Source of the DNA: Cupriavidus sp. P-10 | GTDB taxonomy: Bacteria > Pseudomonadota > Gammaproteobacteria > Burkholderiales > Burkholderiaceae | Length of the DNA stretch: 64,000 nt | Reading direction: 5' to 3' | NCBI RefSeq assembly: GCF_003402535.2 | Contig: NZ_AP025172.1 | Location: forward strand, 682,001-746,000 | Shown: positions 19,407 through 28,143 of the stretch, in pieces | How positions within the stretch are numbered: the first letter of the stretch is position 1 | How the letters are laid out: the number at the start of each line of letters is the position of its first letter | Notes under the pieces: model-generated | Databases searched by the model: none | The model's input: only the letters and a program-made list of their open reading frames with translations | What the model was told of the DNA's origin: nothing | Program-made: the position numbers and the translations under genes

Positions 19407-20710
19407 GGTTGGATTCCTTGCCTCGACGTGGGTTGCGCTGCAGTCGGCAACGGCATCAGGAAGGTGAGTTCTGCCCACAGCCGGGCGGTAGCGGCCTCGA
19501 GCTTAAGGTGTTCGAGCGAGATGTTGAGCGCTTTGCGGCTGGCGTCAGCGACGGCTGTCAGGCTGCCGGCGCCGGCGCGATAGGCGGTCAAGGCGGCCTC
19601 GGTTTGCGCCTTCGCCAGTGGCAAGGTGGTATTCCGATAGCGCTCTAGGCGCGACTGGCTGTGTTGCAGTTCAGCCTGCTTGCCGCGGAGCTGGCCGATC
19701 AGTCCCCGGCGGACCGATTCGGCCTGCGCCCGTGCGGCGTTGGCCTGCGCAAGCTTGGAGGCCAGCTCACGGTCTTGGCGATTCTTCTGGTCCCAGGGCA
19801 CCGGCAGCGAGACGTTCAGCGACACCATGTTCGAGTAGGCGGGGCCGCGCTGGCTGTACATCAGTTCGACACTGACGTCCGGAATCTTGCTCTCGCGCGC
19901 GACCCGGCTTTCTGCCTCTGCCACGCCAACTTGGGCCTCTGCGGCCGCGACGTCTGGCAGTTGCGTAACGCCGGCGGCATCGATAGTCTCCAGCCACACC
20001 GGCGCATCGAACGCGGGGCGCTCGGTCAGTGGCTGCTCCGCGGCGTCGCCGACCCACCGGCGCAGCATCGCCCGGGCCGAAGCGACCGCGGCGCGGGCCT
20101 CGTCTTCGCGATCCTGCAGTTGCTGCAATTCAAGCTCGGCCGCCAGGAAGTCGGCGCGCGAACCACGGTTGCCACGATAAACAGCCTGTGCGGCATCCAC
20201 CATCAGCTTGATCGACTGCGCCTGTTCAGTGAGGACGCCGTAGGCGCGTTCGGCATACCAGCGGTTTAGCCAGGCTGTGGCGGCACCGCGCTGCACGGTG
20301 GCCAACGCCACTGCGCGTTGGGCCTCGGCCGATGACGCCTCGGCCTCGAAGCGCTCGGCGCGGGCCTGGCGCTTCGCTGAGCGCGTGAATTCCTGCATCA
20401 AGCTGATCGACCGCATGGTCATTGAATCCGTGCCAAGCGAGAACCGATCAGGGCCATCAGCCGGCACGTTGTTGACACCAACCTTCAGGATGGGGTCCGG
20501 AAACTGCCTGCCTGCGACTGCCATCTCAATGGCTGACTGGACCGCCGACCGCGATGTCTCGGCATCCGTCGAGCGCGATGATGCGAGCGCGACCGCTTCC
20601 TGCAAGGAGAGTGCGGCCGCGGATTGCGCCCATGCCGGAGGGATGACGGCAAGCAGCGTGATGGCGAACGCCAGCCGGCGCCCGCACATGGTGGAGAAAC
20701 GCAAATGCAT
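19403..20710 (-). CDS. cusC: TolC-family outer membrane channel CusC
   Basis: A 435-residue outer membrane efflux protein with a signal peptide ending AWA and the two repeated helical halves of the OEP family (LSLQEAVALASSRSTDAE; MVSLNVSLPVPWDQKNRQ). It forms the exit duct for CusAB. The ATG at 20710 has GGAGG five bases upstream. The stop overlaps the cusB start. Confidence 0.88.
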   Translation of the reverse strand: MHLRFSTMCGRRLAFAITLLAVIPPAWAQSAAALSLQEAVALASSRSTDAETSRSAVQSAIEMAVAGRQFPDPILKVGVNNVPADGPDRFSLGTDSMTMRSISLMQEFTRSAKRQARAERFEAEASSAEAQRAVALATVQRGAATAWLNRWYAERAYGVLTEQAQSIKLMVDAAQAVYRGNRGSRADFLAAELELQQLQDREDEARAAVASARAMLRRWVGDAAEQPLTERPAFDAPVWLETIDAAGVTQLPDVAAAEAQVGVAEAESRVARESKIPDVSVELMYSQRGPAYSNMVSLNVSLPVPWDQKNRQDRELASKLAQANAARAQAESVRRGLIGQLRGKQAELQHSQSRLERYRNTTLPLAKAQTEAALTAYRAGAGSLTAVADASRKALNISLEHLKLEAATARLWAELTFLMPLPTAAQPTSRQGIQP

Positions 20711-20782
20711 AAAGCCTCCGCAAAGCAACGACCACCCTGAAGACTTTGGCTCAGGGCACGATAGCAGGCGTTGCTTCGGAGG

Positions 20783-21181
20783 CTACGTTCGGAAACAGCA
20801 GTTGAGGATAGGGAGGGAGCGTGGCGGCCCGCGCAGGATCGCGTCGCCGGGAACCGCTACGCGATGTGCCAGTACTGGTACCGGGGTGGGCACCACCAGG
20901 TTGACGAGCACCGGCTGGAAGACAGGAATCTGAGGCGTTGCATGATCGGCCGACTTGGAGCCGAGCTGGCAGTGCTCCTGACAAAGCCCGTCATGTATTC
21001 CTGGGCCGGCGTTTTCCTTGGTCATGTCCGGGCAGGATTCGGTCATGCCGGCCATCTCCTGCGTCGCCCCCACCGAATACCGGCTGCCGTCGCAGGCATA
21101 CGCCGCCGCTGCCAGTTGCACTGTCAGGAAAGCGCTCAGCAGGAATGCGGCAAGCCAGAGCCGACGGAGGGTAGTACGCAC
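20783..21181 (-). CDS. Small secreted protein in the cus operon
   Basis: A 132-residue protein with a signal peptide, cysteines at CDGS, ESCPDM, LCQEHC and a C-terminal NCC, and a Pro-rich middle (FQPVLVNLVVPTPVPV). The pattern resembles small periplasmic proteins found upstream of cusC-type genes in Cupriavidus. Metal binding by the Cys/Met/His residues is plausible but not shown. Confidence 0.6.
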   Translation of the reverse strand: MRTTLRRLWLAAFLLSAFLTVQLAAAAYACDGSRYSVGATQEMAGMTESCPDMTKENAGPGIHDGLCQEHCQLGSKSADHATPQIPVFQPVLVNLVVPTPVPVLAHRVAVPGDAILRGPPRSLPILNCCFRT

Positions 21182-21188
21182 GAGATGC

Positions 21189-21389
21189 CTAGTTTGGCAG
21201 GAATGTTAGCAGCGTTTGGCTTCTCATCGCCGCGTGGTCGCCATTCTTCGGTTGAGGCACTGATTTGTGCGCGCCTGCCTGCTTGGCGCCACGCGCCTTT
21301 TCGATCACATAAAAGTCTGGGCCTGCCACGGCGGCCAAGGATACGGCAGTGGCGATGGCGCCGGCCATAGTAAGCAAGATGGTCTTCAT
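21189..21389 (-). CDS. Small secreted peptide in the cus operon
   Basis: A 66-residue protein with a signal peptide (MKTILLTMAGAIATAVSLAAVAG) and a short basic mature part (PDFYVIEKARGAKQA). A GGGGAA ribosome site precedes the ATG. No family identified; probably periplasmic and co-transcribed with cusC. Confidence 0.55.
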   Translation of the reverse strand: MKTILLTMAGAIATAVSLAAVAGPDFYVIEKARGAKQAGAHKSVPQPKNGDHAAMRSQTLLTFLPN

Positions 21390-21493
21390 GATATTCCCCG
21401 TTGTCTGCGAACAGCATGGTGCCGACAGTGCTCAAGGCCGGGCGGCAGTCCGCTGTTGCTGGTGTCGGACAGGCGCTCGCAGGCGTGGGCGCG

Positions 21494-21913
21494 TTAGCGC
21501 ACGCCGATGACCAGCGCTGTCCGGGCTTGGACGCTCCAGGAGGCTAGTGCCTGAGGTGGCCGCTCAAGGGGTGGGGACACAACGGAGAAGTAAGGGAGTT
21601 CCGGGCGAGCGAACTGGACAGATTCCCAGATGCTCGCCGCGCTCACCGCCATTGCTGGCGTGGGAGCGACGGAGGAACAGGTGGCGGTGCACGTCGAGTT
21701 CGCGGGGTGGCCCGATTGCGCACCTGCGGCACAGCCGTGTGGCCGATCGCAGCCGTCGCCAGTGGTGGCGTCTCCTGCGGCGGTTTGGGCAGCAAAGGCT
21801 TGAGCATCTGCCGTGCCAAATACGCAGCAGCGCTCTGCAGGCATAGCAAGCGTTCGCAAAGGCAACGCAACGGCCAGTGTCACTAGCAGGATGACTCGCC
21901 AGAGGTGCTTCAT
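21494..21913 (-). CDS. Secreted Cys-rich protein in the cus operon
   Basis: A protein of 139 residues from the ATG at 21913 with a signal peptide (MKHLWRVILLVTLAVALPLRTLA). The mature part has many cysteines (CCVF, CDRPHGCAAG, CTATCSS) and ends SPPLERPPQALASW. Similar Cys-containing secreted proteins are common beside cus and cop genes. The longer frame to 22015 reaches into the upstream gene and is not needed. Confidence 0.6.
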   Translation of the reverse strand: MKHLWRVILLVTLAVALPLRTLAMPAERCCVFGTADAQAFAAQTAAGDATTGDGCDRPHGCAAGAQSGHPANSTCTATCSSVAPTPAMAVSAASIWESVQFARPELPYFSVVSPPLERPPQALASWSVQARTALVIGVR

Positions 21914-21917
21914 ACGC

Positions 21918-22217
21918 TCACGCCTTCTCGCCAGAACGGCCTGGAGCAGGCACCGTCTGGCCTTGCTTGCATTCAGTATAGTCGGCCCGTATCTGCAGGA
22001 CTGGGCCCGAGTCACGCGCAGCGCAGGGGCCAGCCGGGACGCCGCAGTTCGCCAGGATGAGATATGCCTCGTCTAGTTGCTGGCGGTCCTTGTCTTGACC
22101 AGCCATGACTTCGAGGGCCGCCAAGAGCAGATCAGCAACACCATATTGCTGTTGCTCGCATACCCGTCGGAACACTGCGAGAACATCGTCAGTCAATGAC
22201 TGTGTACCGGTAGTCAT
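21918..22217 (-). CDS. Small unknown protein, first gene of the cus operon
   Basis: A protein of 99 residues, soluble, with a helical N-terminal half (SLTDDVLAVFRRVCEQQQYGVADLLLAALEVMAGQDK). No family recognised. It ends five bases before the next start and is the first gene after the CueR-type promoter at 22289-22319, so it is probably copper-inducible. Confidence 0.55.
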   Translation of the reverse strand: MTTGTQSLTDDVLAVFRRVCEQQQYGVADLLLAALEVMAGQDKDRQQLDEAYLILANCGVPAGPCAARDSGPVLQIRADYTECKQGQTVPAPGRSGEKA

Positions 22218-22523
22218 GGCGTCACCTCCGAGCAAGAACCGTTGGCTGGTTGCTCTCTTCGATGGGCTTAGCAGTCCATCCGGCAGTAACTATGGACCTT
22301 CCCACAGGGGGAAGGTCAAGGAGCGCTATTTTGCTCCTCAGCGCGTTCGCTCGAGCTTCTTCCCGCACTGATGTGAAATCTTGTGAGTCTCGCCAAAATG
22401 CGCAACACACAAGTTTCGCGGCAGCTTACGGGGATGTAATGCCTGCGTAACGCCTCGGTGAGCGACGGACTCATACCATTGAATTCAAGAGGTCCATGCC
22501 TCGAAACGTCAATGGAGTGCACC
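22218..22523. other. Divergent promoter region
   Basis: Between the leftward cus operon and the rightward czcE-like gene. Apart from the CueR-type promoter at 22289-22319 I see no gene. The region near 22430-22500 presumably holds the rightward promoter, but no clear -35/-10 pair stands out. Confidence 0.5.
22289..22319 (-). promoter_or_regulatory. CueR-type promoter of the cus operon
   Basis: Minus strand: -35 TTGACC (22319-22314), a 19-base spacer, -10 CATAGT (22294-22289). The 21-base dyad at 22296-22316 has arms ACCTTCCC / GGGAAGGT, the consensus box of the Cu(I)-sensing MerR-family activator CueR. No cueR gene lies in the window. Confidence 0.8.
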
Positions 22524-22964
22524 ATGAAAACCAAAAGAACCGTGGCCGTTGCGCTGGTTCTGTCCGCCGTTTCCATCTCCTCTGCATGGAGTACCGACAA
22601 GGCGAAGACCAACGCGGGCGATGACATGGCTCAACATGTCCAGCGTCAAGCTGTCGAACCCGTTGCAGCGGCGGTAGGGCCGGAAACCGCAACGCGTGCA
22701 GGTTCGCAGGCAGCCATCTTTGGCGGTATGGTGCCTGCAAGCACTGCCTCCCGCACAGTGGCGCTGGCCCCCGAAATGAAGTACGTCAACGTCGCGTCCG
22801 GCGAAACCGTGACATTCAAGAGCGGGGGGCAGGAGGCAACGTGGAAATTCGCCGAATCGATTCGCGGAACGTCCGTGGACCTTGGCGTCATGCTGCCCGG
22901 CATGCCGAATGCTCAAGGTGTGCGTGTCCATATCGAACGCAGTCGTCTCTTTACGGGCCACTGA
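22524..22964 (+). CDS. czcE: CzcE-family periplasmic copper-binding protein
   Basis: A protein of 146 residues with a signal peptide. The C-terminal domain (YVNVASGETVTFKSGGQEATWKF) matches CzcE of Cupriavidus, a periplasmic protein that binds Cu(II). The start at 22524 is the first Met before the signal sequence. It is the first rightward gene of the copper module. Confidence 0.7.
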   Translation: MKTKRTVAVALVLSAVSISSAWSTDKAKTNAGDDMAQHVQRQAVEPVAAAVGPETATRAGSQAAIFGGMVPASTASRTVALAPEMKYVNVASGETVTFKSGGQEATWKFAESIRGTSVDLGVMLPGMPNAQGVRVHIERSRLFTGH

Positions 22965-23103
22965 AAGCAAAACCCGATGCCGCCGCCTGCTACCCGAGAT
23001 GACCGCTTTGTAATGTCAGTGTCACGACTAGGTGGGGGTACCGATTTCTATACTGTGTTTGCAGGCTCTCCGAGCCAATTGCTAAAAAAATTGGAGAAGG
23101 AAA

Positions 23104-23379
23104 ATGCTTACGTTGAAGAAGACCGCTCTTGTGATATTGACTGCTGCGACCCTGGGCAGCGTGGCCACCATGGCAAATGCCGGCGTAAACTCGCCGCGCG
23201 ATTCCTTTACTGACGGCGCCCACGCGATGGGCACGCGCGATCCGTTTACCGACGGCGGCCATGCAATGGGCACGCGTGATCCCTTCACGGATGGTAGCCA
23301 CGCGATGGGGGCGCGCGACCCATTCAGCGATGGCAGCCACGCCGTGGGAACGCGCGACACCTTTACGGATGGCGTCTGA
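23104..23379 (+). CDS. Secreted protein made of 13-residue tandem repeats
   Basis: A 91-residue protein. Residues 1-26 are a signal peptide ending ANA. From Arg32 a 13-residue unit (RDPFTDGSHAMGT and variants) repeats four times, followed by a partial fifth (RDTFTDGV). At DNA level this is a 39-base period starting at 23197. Each unit supplies Asp, His and Met, so extracytoplasmic metal binding is plausible, but no function is known to me. GGAGAAGG upstream is a good ribosome site. Confidence 0.75.
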   Translation: MLTLKKTALVILTAATLGSVATMANAGVNSPRDSFTDGAHAMGTRDPFTDGGHAMGTRDPFTDGSHAMGARDPFSDGSHAVGTRDTFTDGV

Positions 23380-23852
23380 TCCGCGAATCCCTTGGCGCAA
23401 CCGTCCAGGTGCTGAGGTTTTGCAGTAACCCGACCGTGGGCCGTGATCAGGGCGGCCCGCGGCACACGACTGCTTTTTCGGCGGTGTCTCTACTGATCTT
23501 CCCTGGTCTGAAACTCAAGGCCGCAGCGCTGCAATCCCTTGCTTAGCAGTACGCCGTTCTAAAGGCGGCTTCTCCGCGCTCAATCTATATGGCGCCGCAG
23601 GCGATCAGCTTACCCGAGCAATCTTCCCCTCGCCGCCCGAATCGCTTCCTCTGCCAGCGCCAACAAATGTTCCTCGCAAGTTCCGAACGTTCTGGCGCGC
23701 CTGGACCAGGTGCCGCCATGCGTCGCCGCTATCCTCCGGTTTCATGCAGCGCTTGACCTTCCCACAATGGGAACCTCTAAGCTGGCGTCATCAGGCAGGG
23801 CATGGAAGTCCCGGACCCCAGATGACCGTCATCTTCGTGTAAGGAGCATGTC
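23380..23852 (+). other. Intergenic with copF promoter
   Basis: No gene apparent. The right part contains the CueR-type promoter at 23753-23783; the rest shows no clear structure. Confidence 0.5.
23753..23783 (+). promoter_or_regulatory. CueR-type promoter of the copF operon
   Basis: -35 TTGACC (23753-23758), a 19-base spacer, -10 TAAGCT (23778-23783). The dyad at 23756-23776 (ACCTTCCC...GGGAACCT) closely matches the cus promoter box and the CueR consensus. It faces the DUF2933 and copF genes. Confidence 0.75.
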
Positions 23853-24131
23853 ATGAAGATCACCCACCAATTGTCTGCCTCCGGTACCGGAGCCCATGGG
23901 TTCATGCGTTATCGCTGGCTGTTGTTCGCGGCAGCAGGCGTTGCGGCGATTGCACTCGGCGTGCAGCGCTGGAGCCAGGTTGCCTCGTGGCTGCCCTTTG
24001 CGCTAGTGTTGCTGTGTCCGCTGATGCATTTCTTTCATGGCAGCCATGCCGGCCACGGCAAGGCCGCAGTAGCAGGAAACTCGGATGACTCAGCGGATGC
24101 CCGGCCCAGCAACCAAAGGGAGCCAGGATGA
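23853..24131 (+). CDS. DUF2933-type small membrane protein
   Basis: A 92-residue protein with two membrane helices and the DUF2933-like ending [17 protein letters not shown], rich in His and Met next to a Cys. Such proteins are widespread beside copper ATPases and probably bind or relay copper at the membrane. AAGGAGCA is the ribosome site. The stop overlaps the copF start. Confidence 0.75.
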   Translation: MKITHQLSASGTGAHGFMRYRWLLFAAAGVAAIALGVQRWSQVASWLPFALVLLCPLMHFFHGSHAGHGKAAVAGNSDDSADARPSNQREPG

Positions 24132-26554
24132 ACAGGACAAGCAACGAACACGATGCAACGGAACCTGGCCGCCACGGCGCCGGTTCACATACCCCGGCTC
24201 AGGATCAGTCTGGTCATGGCCATGAACACGAACCTGCGCATCACCATGCTCATGAACAGGCTGGAACCGGGATGACGCAGGCCCTCAAGGATCCGGTCTG
24301 CGGGATGACCGTCTCGGCCGATTCCAAATTGCAGGCTGAGCATTCTGGGGCTCGCTATTATTTTTGCAGCGCGTCCTGCCAGCAGAAGTTCGAGGCCGCC
24401 CCGGAAAAGTACACCACCCCGCCTGAGCCGCCCACGACGGAGCCTGCCGCCGAGGGCACGATCTATACCTGCCCCATGCACCCGGAGATCCGGCAGGACC
24501 ATCCGGGCAACTGCCCGAAGTGCGGCATGGCGCTGGAGCCGTTGCTGCCGGATCTGGAGGAAGGCGAGAACCCCGAACTGGCAGATTTCCGCCACCGCTT
24601 CTGGTGGACGCTTCCGCTCACCGGCGTCGTGTTCGTGCTGGCCATGTTCGGGCATCGCTTCGGCTGGATGGAGGTCTCTACCCAGAGCTGGGTTGAGCTT
24701 GTGCTGGCGACACCCGTGGTGCTATGGGCTGGCTGGCCGTTCTTCGTGCGTTGTTTCCAGTCGATCGTCAACCGTAGTCCGAACATGTGGACGCTGATCG
24801 GAATCGGCACCGGCGCTGCCTATGTCTACAGCGTCATTGCGACCGCCATGCCGCAGGCGTTTCCGCAGACGTTCGCCGAGCATGGCCGCATCGGCGTGTA
24901 TTTTGAGGCCGCGGTGGTCATTATCTCGCTCACGCTGCTGGGCCAGCTTCTTGAGCTCCGGGCGCGCTCCCAGACCTCCGCCGCCATCAAGTCGTTGCTG
25001 GGCCTCGCGCCCAAGACGGCCCGACGTATCGGCCCCGACGGAGCCGAGGAGGACGTGCCCCTCACCCATGTCCACGTGGGCGATCTGCTGCGCGTGCGGC
25101 CCGGCGAGAAGGTGCCGGTCGACGGCGTGGTAATGGAAGGCACCAGCGCGGTCGACGAATCGATGATTACCGGCGAGCCCATTCCGACCACCAAGCGCGT
25201 CGGCGACCGAGTCATCGGTGCCACGATGAACACGTCAGGCAGCCTCGTGATCCAATCCGAAAAGGTCGGCTCTCAGACCGTGCTGTCCCAGATCGTCCAG
25301 ATGGTGGCGCAGGCGCAGCGATCGAAGGCGCCGATGCAGCGGATGGCCGACAAGGTCGCCGGCGTCTTTGTCCTCGGTGTCATCGGCATTGCCGTGCTGA
25401 CCTTGGTCGCATGGGGACTCTTCGGCCCCGAGCCGAGCTGGGTGTTCGGACTGATTAATGCCGTCGCGGTCCTGATTATTGCTTGCCCCTGTGCACTGGG
25501 CCTTGCCACGCCGATGTCGATCATGGTCGCGAGCGGCAAGGGTGCTTCCAACGGCGTGTTGTTCCGCGATGCCGCTGCCATTGAGAATCTGCGCAAGGTC
25601 GATACCCTGATTGTCGACAAGACCGGGACGCTCACCGAGGGCCGGCCGGTGTTTGAGCGCGCCATCGGCGCAAACGGTTATGCCGAGGAGGATGTGCTGC
25701 GCTTGTCCGCCAGCCTGGACCAGGGCAGCGAACATCCCCTGGCGGCCGCAATCGTTGAGGCAGCCCGCGAGCGCGGCCTGCAACTGGAAAAACCGGAGGG
25801 CTTCGAGTCCAGCAGCGGCATCGGGGTAAGAGCCACGCTGGGCGGCAAGAAGCTCGCGATCGGGAACACGGCGCTCATGCAAGCGGAAGGGATTCTCATC
25901 GATCCGCTCGTGGCGCAGGCTGATGGGCTGCGTGCGCAAGGCGCCAGCGTCATGTATCTCGCTGTCGAAGGCAAGCTTGCTGGTCTGCTCGCCGTCTCGG
26001 ACCCGGTAAAGGCCACCACGCCGGAAGCGCTGGCGCTTCTGAGGGAAGAAGGTATCCGTGTCGTGATGGCGACCGGCGACGGGATTGCAACGGCCAAGGC
26101 GGTGGCGGGGAAACTAGGCGTTGACGAGTTCCACGGCGAGGTGAAGCCGGCGGACAAGCTTGAACTTGTCAGATCCCTGCAGCGGGCAGGCGCCGTTGTC
26201 GCCATGGCCGGCGACGGCATCAACGATGCGCCGGCACTTGCGAAGGCGGATGTCGGCATTGCCATGGGCACCGGCACCGATGTCGCGATGAACAGTGCCC
26301 AGGTCACGCTGATCAAGGGAGATTTGCGCGGGATTGCCCGCGCCAGGGAACTCTCCCAAGCGACCATTCGAAACATGAAGCAGAACCTCGGCTTTGCCTT
26401 CATCTATAACGCCTTGGGCGTTCCCCTGGCCGCGGGCGTTTTGTATCCGGTCACAGGCTTGTTGCTATCGCCGATGATTGCGGCGCTCGCGATGAGCCTG
26501 AGTTCGGCCTCGGTCATCACCAATGCATTGCGGCTCCGGAAAGCGCAGACCTGA
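24128..26554 (+). CDS. copF: Cu(I)-exporting P1B-type ATPase
   Basis: An 808-residue ATPase. The N-terminus is His-rich ([14 protein letters not shown]), followed by a YHS domain (KDPVCGMTV...[12 protein letters not shown], about 52-95) and a heavy-metal-binding segment (YTCPMHPEI...CPKCGM, about 112-136); there is no classical HMA domain. It has [14 protein letters not shown] near 452 (the copper-type CPC motif), DKTGTLTEG near 496 and GDGINDAP. This is the CopF/SilP type, which exports Cu(I) from the cytosol. Its promoter is CueR-type. Confidence 0.9.
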   Translation: MNRTSNEHDATEPGRHGAGSHTPAQDQSGHGHEHEPAHHHAHEQAGTGMTQALKDPVCGMTVSADSKLQAEHSGARYYFCSASCQQKFEAAPEKYTTPPEPPTTEPAAEGTIYTCPMHPEIRQDHPGNCPKCGMALEPLLPDLEEGENPELADFRHRFWWTLPLTGVVFVLAMFGHRFGWMEVSTQSWVELVLATPVVLWAGWPFFVRCFQSIVNRSPNMWTLIGIGTGAAYVYSVIATAMPQAFPQTFAEHGRIGVYFEAAVVIISLTLLGQLLELRARSQTSAAIKSLLGLAPKTARRIGPDGAEEDVPLTHVHVGDLLRVRPGEKVPVDGVVMEGTSAVDESMITGEPIPTTKRVGDRVIGATMNTSGSLVIQSEKVGSQTVLSQIVQMVAQAQRSKAPMQRMADKVAGVFVLGVIGIAVLTLVAWGLFGPEPSWVFGLINAVAVLIIACPCALGLATPMSIMVASGKGASNGVLFRDAAAIENLRKVDTLIVDKTGTLTEGRPVFERAIGANGYAEEDVLRLSASLDQGSEHPLAAAIVEAARERGLQLEKPEGFESSSGIGVRATLGGKKLAIGNTALMQAEGILIDPLVAQADGLRAQGASVMYLAVEGKLAGLLAVSDPVKATTPEALALLREEGIRVVMATGDGIATAKAVAGKLGVDEFHGEVKPADKLELVRSLQRAGAVVAMAGDGINDAPALAKADVGIAMGTGTDVAMNSAQVTLIKGDLRGIARARELSQATIRNMKQNLGFAFIYNALGVPLAAGVLYPVTGLLLSPMIAALAMSLSSASVITNALRLRKAQT

Positions 26555-26607
26555 GGGTCCTGCCACCGGCCAAAGCGACCGTATGTATGTTTCAGGAGTC
26601 AGTTCTA

Positions 26608-27024
26608 ATGAAGAAGTTTCTTTTCACTGCCGCATTGCTGGCGATTGGCGTCACGGCGCATGCAGCCTCGCCGTCTCTGGTGGTGTACAAGGATCCCAAT
26701 TGCGGATGCTGCGAAGGTTGGGTACGGCATTTAAATGAAGCCGGCATCCGCACCAAAGTCATCAATTCGACCGATGTCGACGCCATCAAGACGAAGCTGG
26801 GAGTCCCCGCGCAACTGGGCTCGTGCCATACCGCAGTGATGGAAGGTACCGGCCAGGTGGTGGAGGGGCATGTGCCCGCGGCAGCGGTCAGGAAACTGGC
26901 TGCCAGCCCGGCCGTAAAAGGCGTCGCAGTGCCTGGTATGCCGGCAAACTCCCCCGGCATGGGCAAGATGGACGGTAACCTCGTGACGGTCGATTTTGGC
27001 GGCAAGCCGTTCTCGAAGAACTAA
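26608..27024 (+). CDS. DUF411-family metal-binding protein
   Basis: A 138-residue secreted protein with a signal peptide ending AHA. The DUF411 signature is present: VVYKDPNCGCCEGWVRHL with three cysteines, then GSCHTAV and VEGHVPA. Members occur with copper-resistance genes and are thought to bind copper in the periplasm. GGAG precedes the ATG at 26608. It is probably co-transcribed with copF. Confidence 0.8.
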   Translation: MKKFLFTAALLAIGVTAHAASPSLVVYKDPNCGCCEGWVRHLNEAGIRTKVINSTDVDAIKTKLGVPAQLGSCHTAVMEGTGQVVEGHVPAAAVRKLAASPAVKGVAVPGMPANSPGMGKMDGNLVTVDFGGKPFSKN

Positions 27025-27026
27025 GG

Positions 27027-28100
27027 TCGGCGGGATCGGCCACGCTGAACGCGGATAACGACTACGCGGCGATCCAGGCCTGGCTGGCGTTGCACGAAGC
27101 CCCGGCCACGCAGCGGACGTACCGCAAGGAGGCCGAACGCCTGATCCTTTGGGCGATTATCGAACGCGGGCGGCCGTTATCGTCGCTGACGACGGAAGAT
27201 GCGACGGCCTACCGCAGCTTCCTGCGTCGGCCGGGGCCCGCTGCGCGGTGGGTCGGGTCAGCCAGACCGCGGAGCGCGCCAGACTGGCGCCCGTTCACCG
27301 GCGCCTTGTCGGCCCGCTCCACCGCCCATGCCATGTCCATCCTGGGCGCGCTGTTCCGCTGGCTCATCCAGCAACGCTATCTGCTGGCGAATCCGTTTGC
27401 GGGCATCAAAGTGCGGGGCGGGGGGCGCACGGCGGCGTTGGACCGCTCGCATGCCTTCACCGAAGGCGAATGGCTGCTGATCCGCACCCTTGCCGATGGC
27501 CTGGAGTGGTCGTATGGCTGGGAGGCGCCAGCCGCGCAGCGGCTGCGCTTTGTGCTGGACTTTGGCTACGCCACCGGGCTGCGTGCCAGCGAGCTGGTCG
27601 GTGCAAGCCTCGGTGACATCGAGACCGACGGCCAGGGCGATCACTGGCTCAAGCTGATCGGGAAGGGCAGTCGCGCCGGCCGGGTTGCGCTGCCGCCGTT
27701 GGCTCGGTCGGCGCTGGATCATTACCTCGTCGCGCGCGCCCTGCCGATGGCGGCGGCGCGATGGGATCCCACGACGCCGCTCGTCGGCGGGTTGGGTAAG
27801 GACATGGCAGCCGGTATCACCAGTACGCATCTGTGGCACGTTGTGCGGCGATTCTTTGCGCAGGCTAGCGCGCTGATCGCCAGCGACCATCCGGCTGCGG
27901 CCGAGAAGCTGCAGCACGCGAGTCCACACTGGATGCGCCATACCCATGCGACCCACGCGCTGGCCCGAGGCGCCGAACTGACGACGGTCCGGGACAATCT
28001 GCGTCATGCCTCAATTTCTACGACCTCAACCTATCTGCACGGAGACGAAGTGAGGCGGGCACGACAACTTGGGACGGCCTTCCCAGTTCATCGTGACTAG
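27027..28100 (+). pseudogene. Tyrosine recombinase lacking its N-terminal domain
   Basis: The frame is open from just after the DUF411 stop with no proper start; the first possible start is a TTG at 27090. The region encodes the core-binding domain and full catalytic domain of a XerD-like integrase: Arg in ATGLRASEL, HWMRHTHATH and the Tyr in STTSTYLHGDE. Island integrases of this type normally carry an additional N-terminal DUF3701-like domain, which is absent. The abrupt junction with the copper genes suggests a recombination breakpoint. It may still make a shorter protein. Confidence 0.7.
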
Positions 28101-28143
28101 CCGAGCGATCCGGAGCGAAAACGAACCCGCGTGAGAGGAATAT

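Noticed and set aside
23197..23379. 39-base tandem repeat looking like a CRISPR array
   Set aside because: Repeats are contiguous with no spacers and keep one reading frame with a signal peptide.
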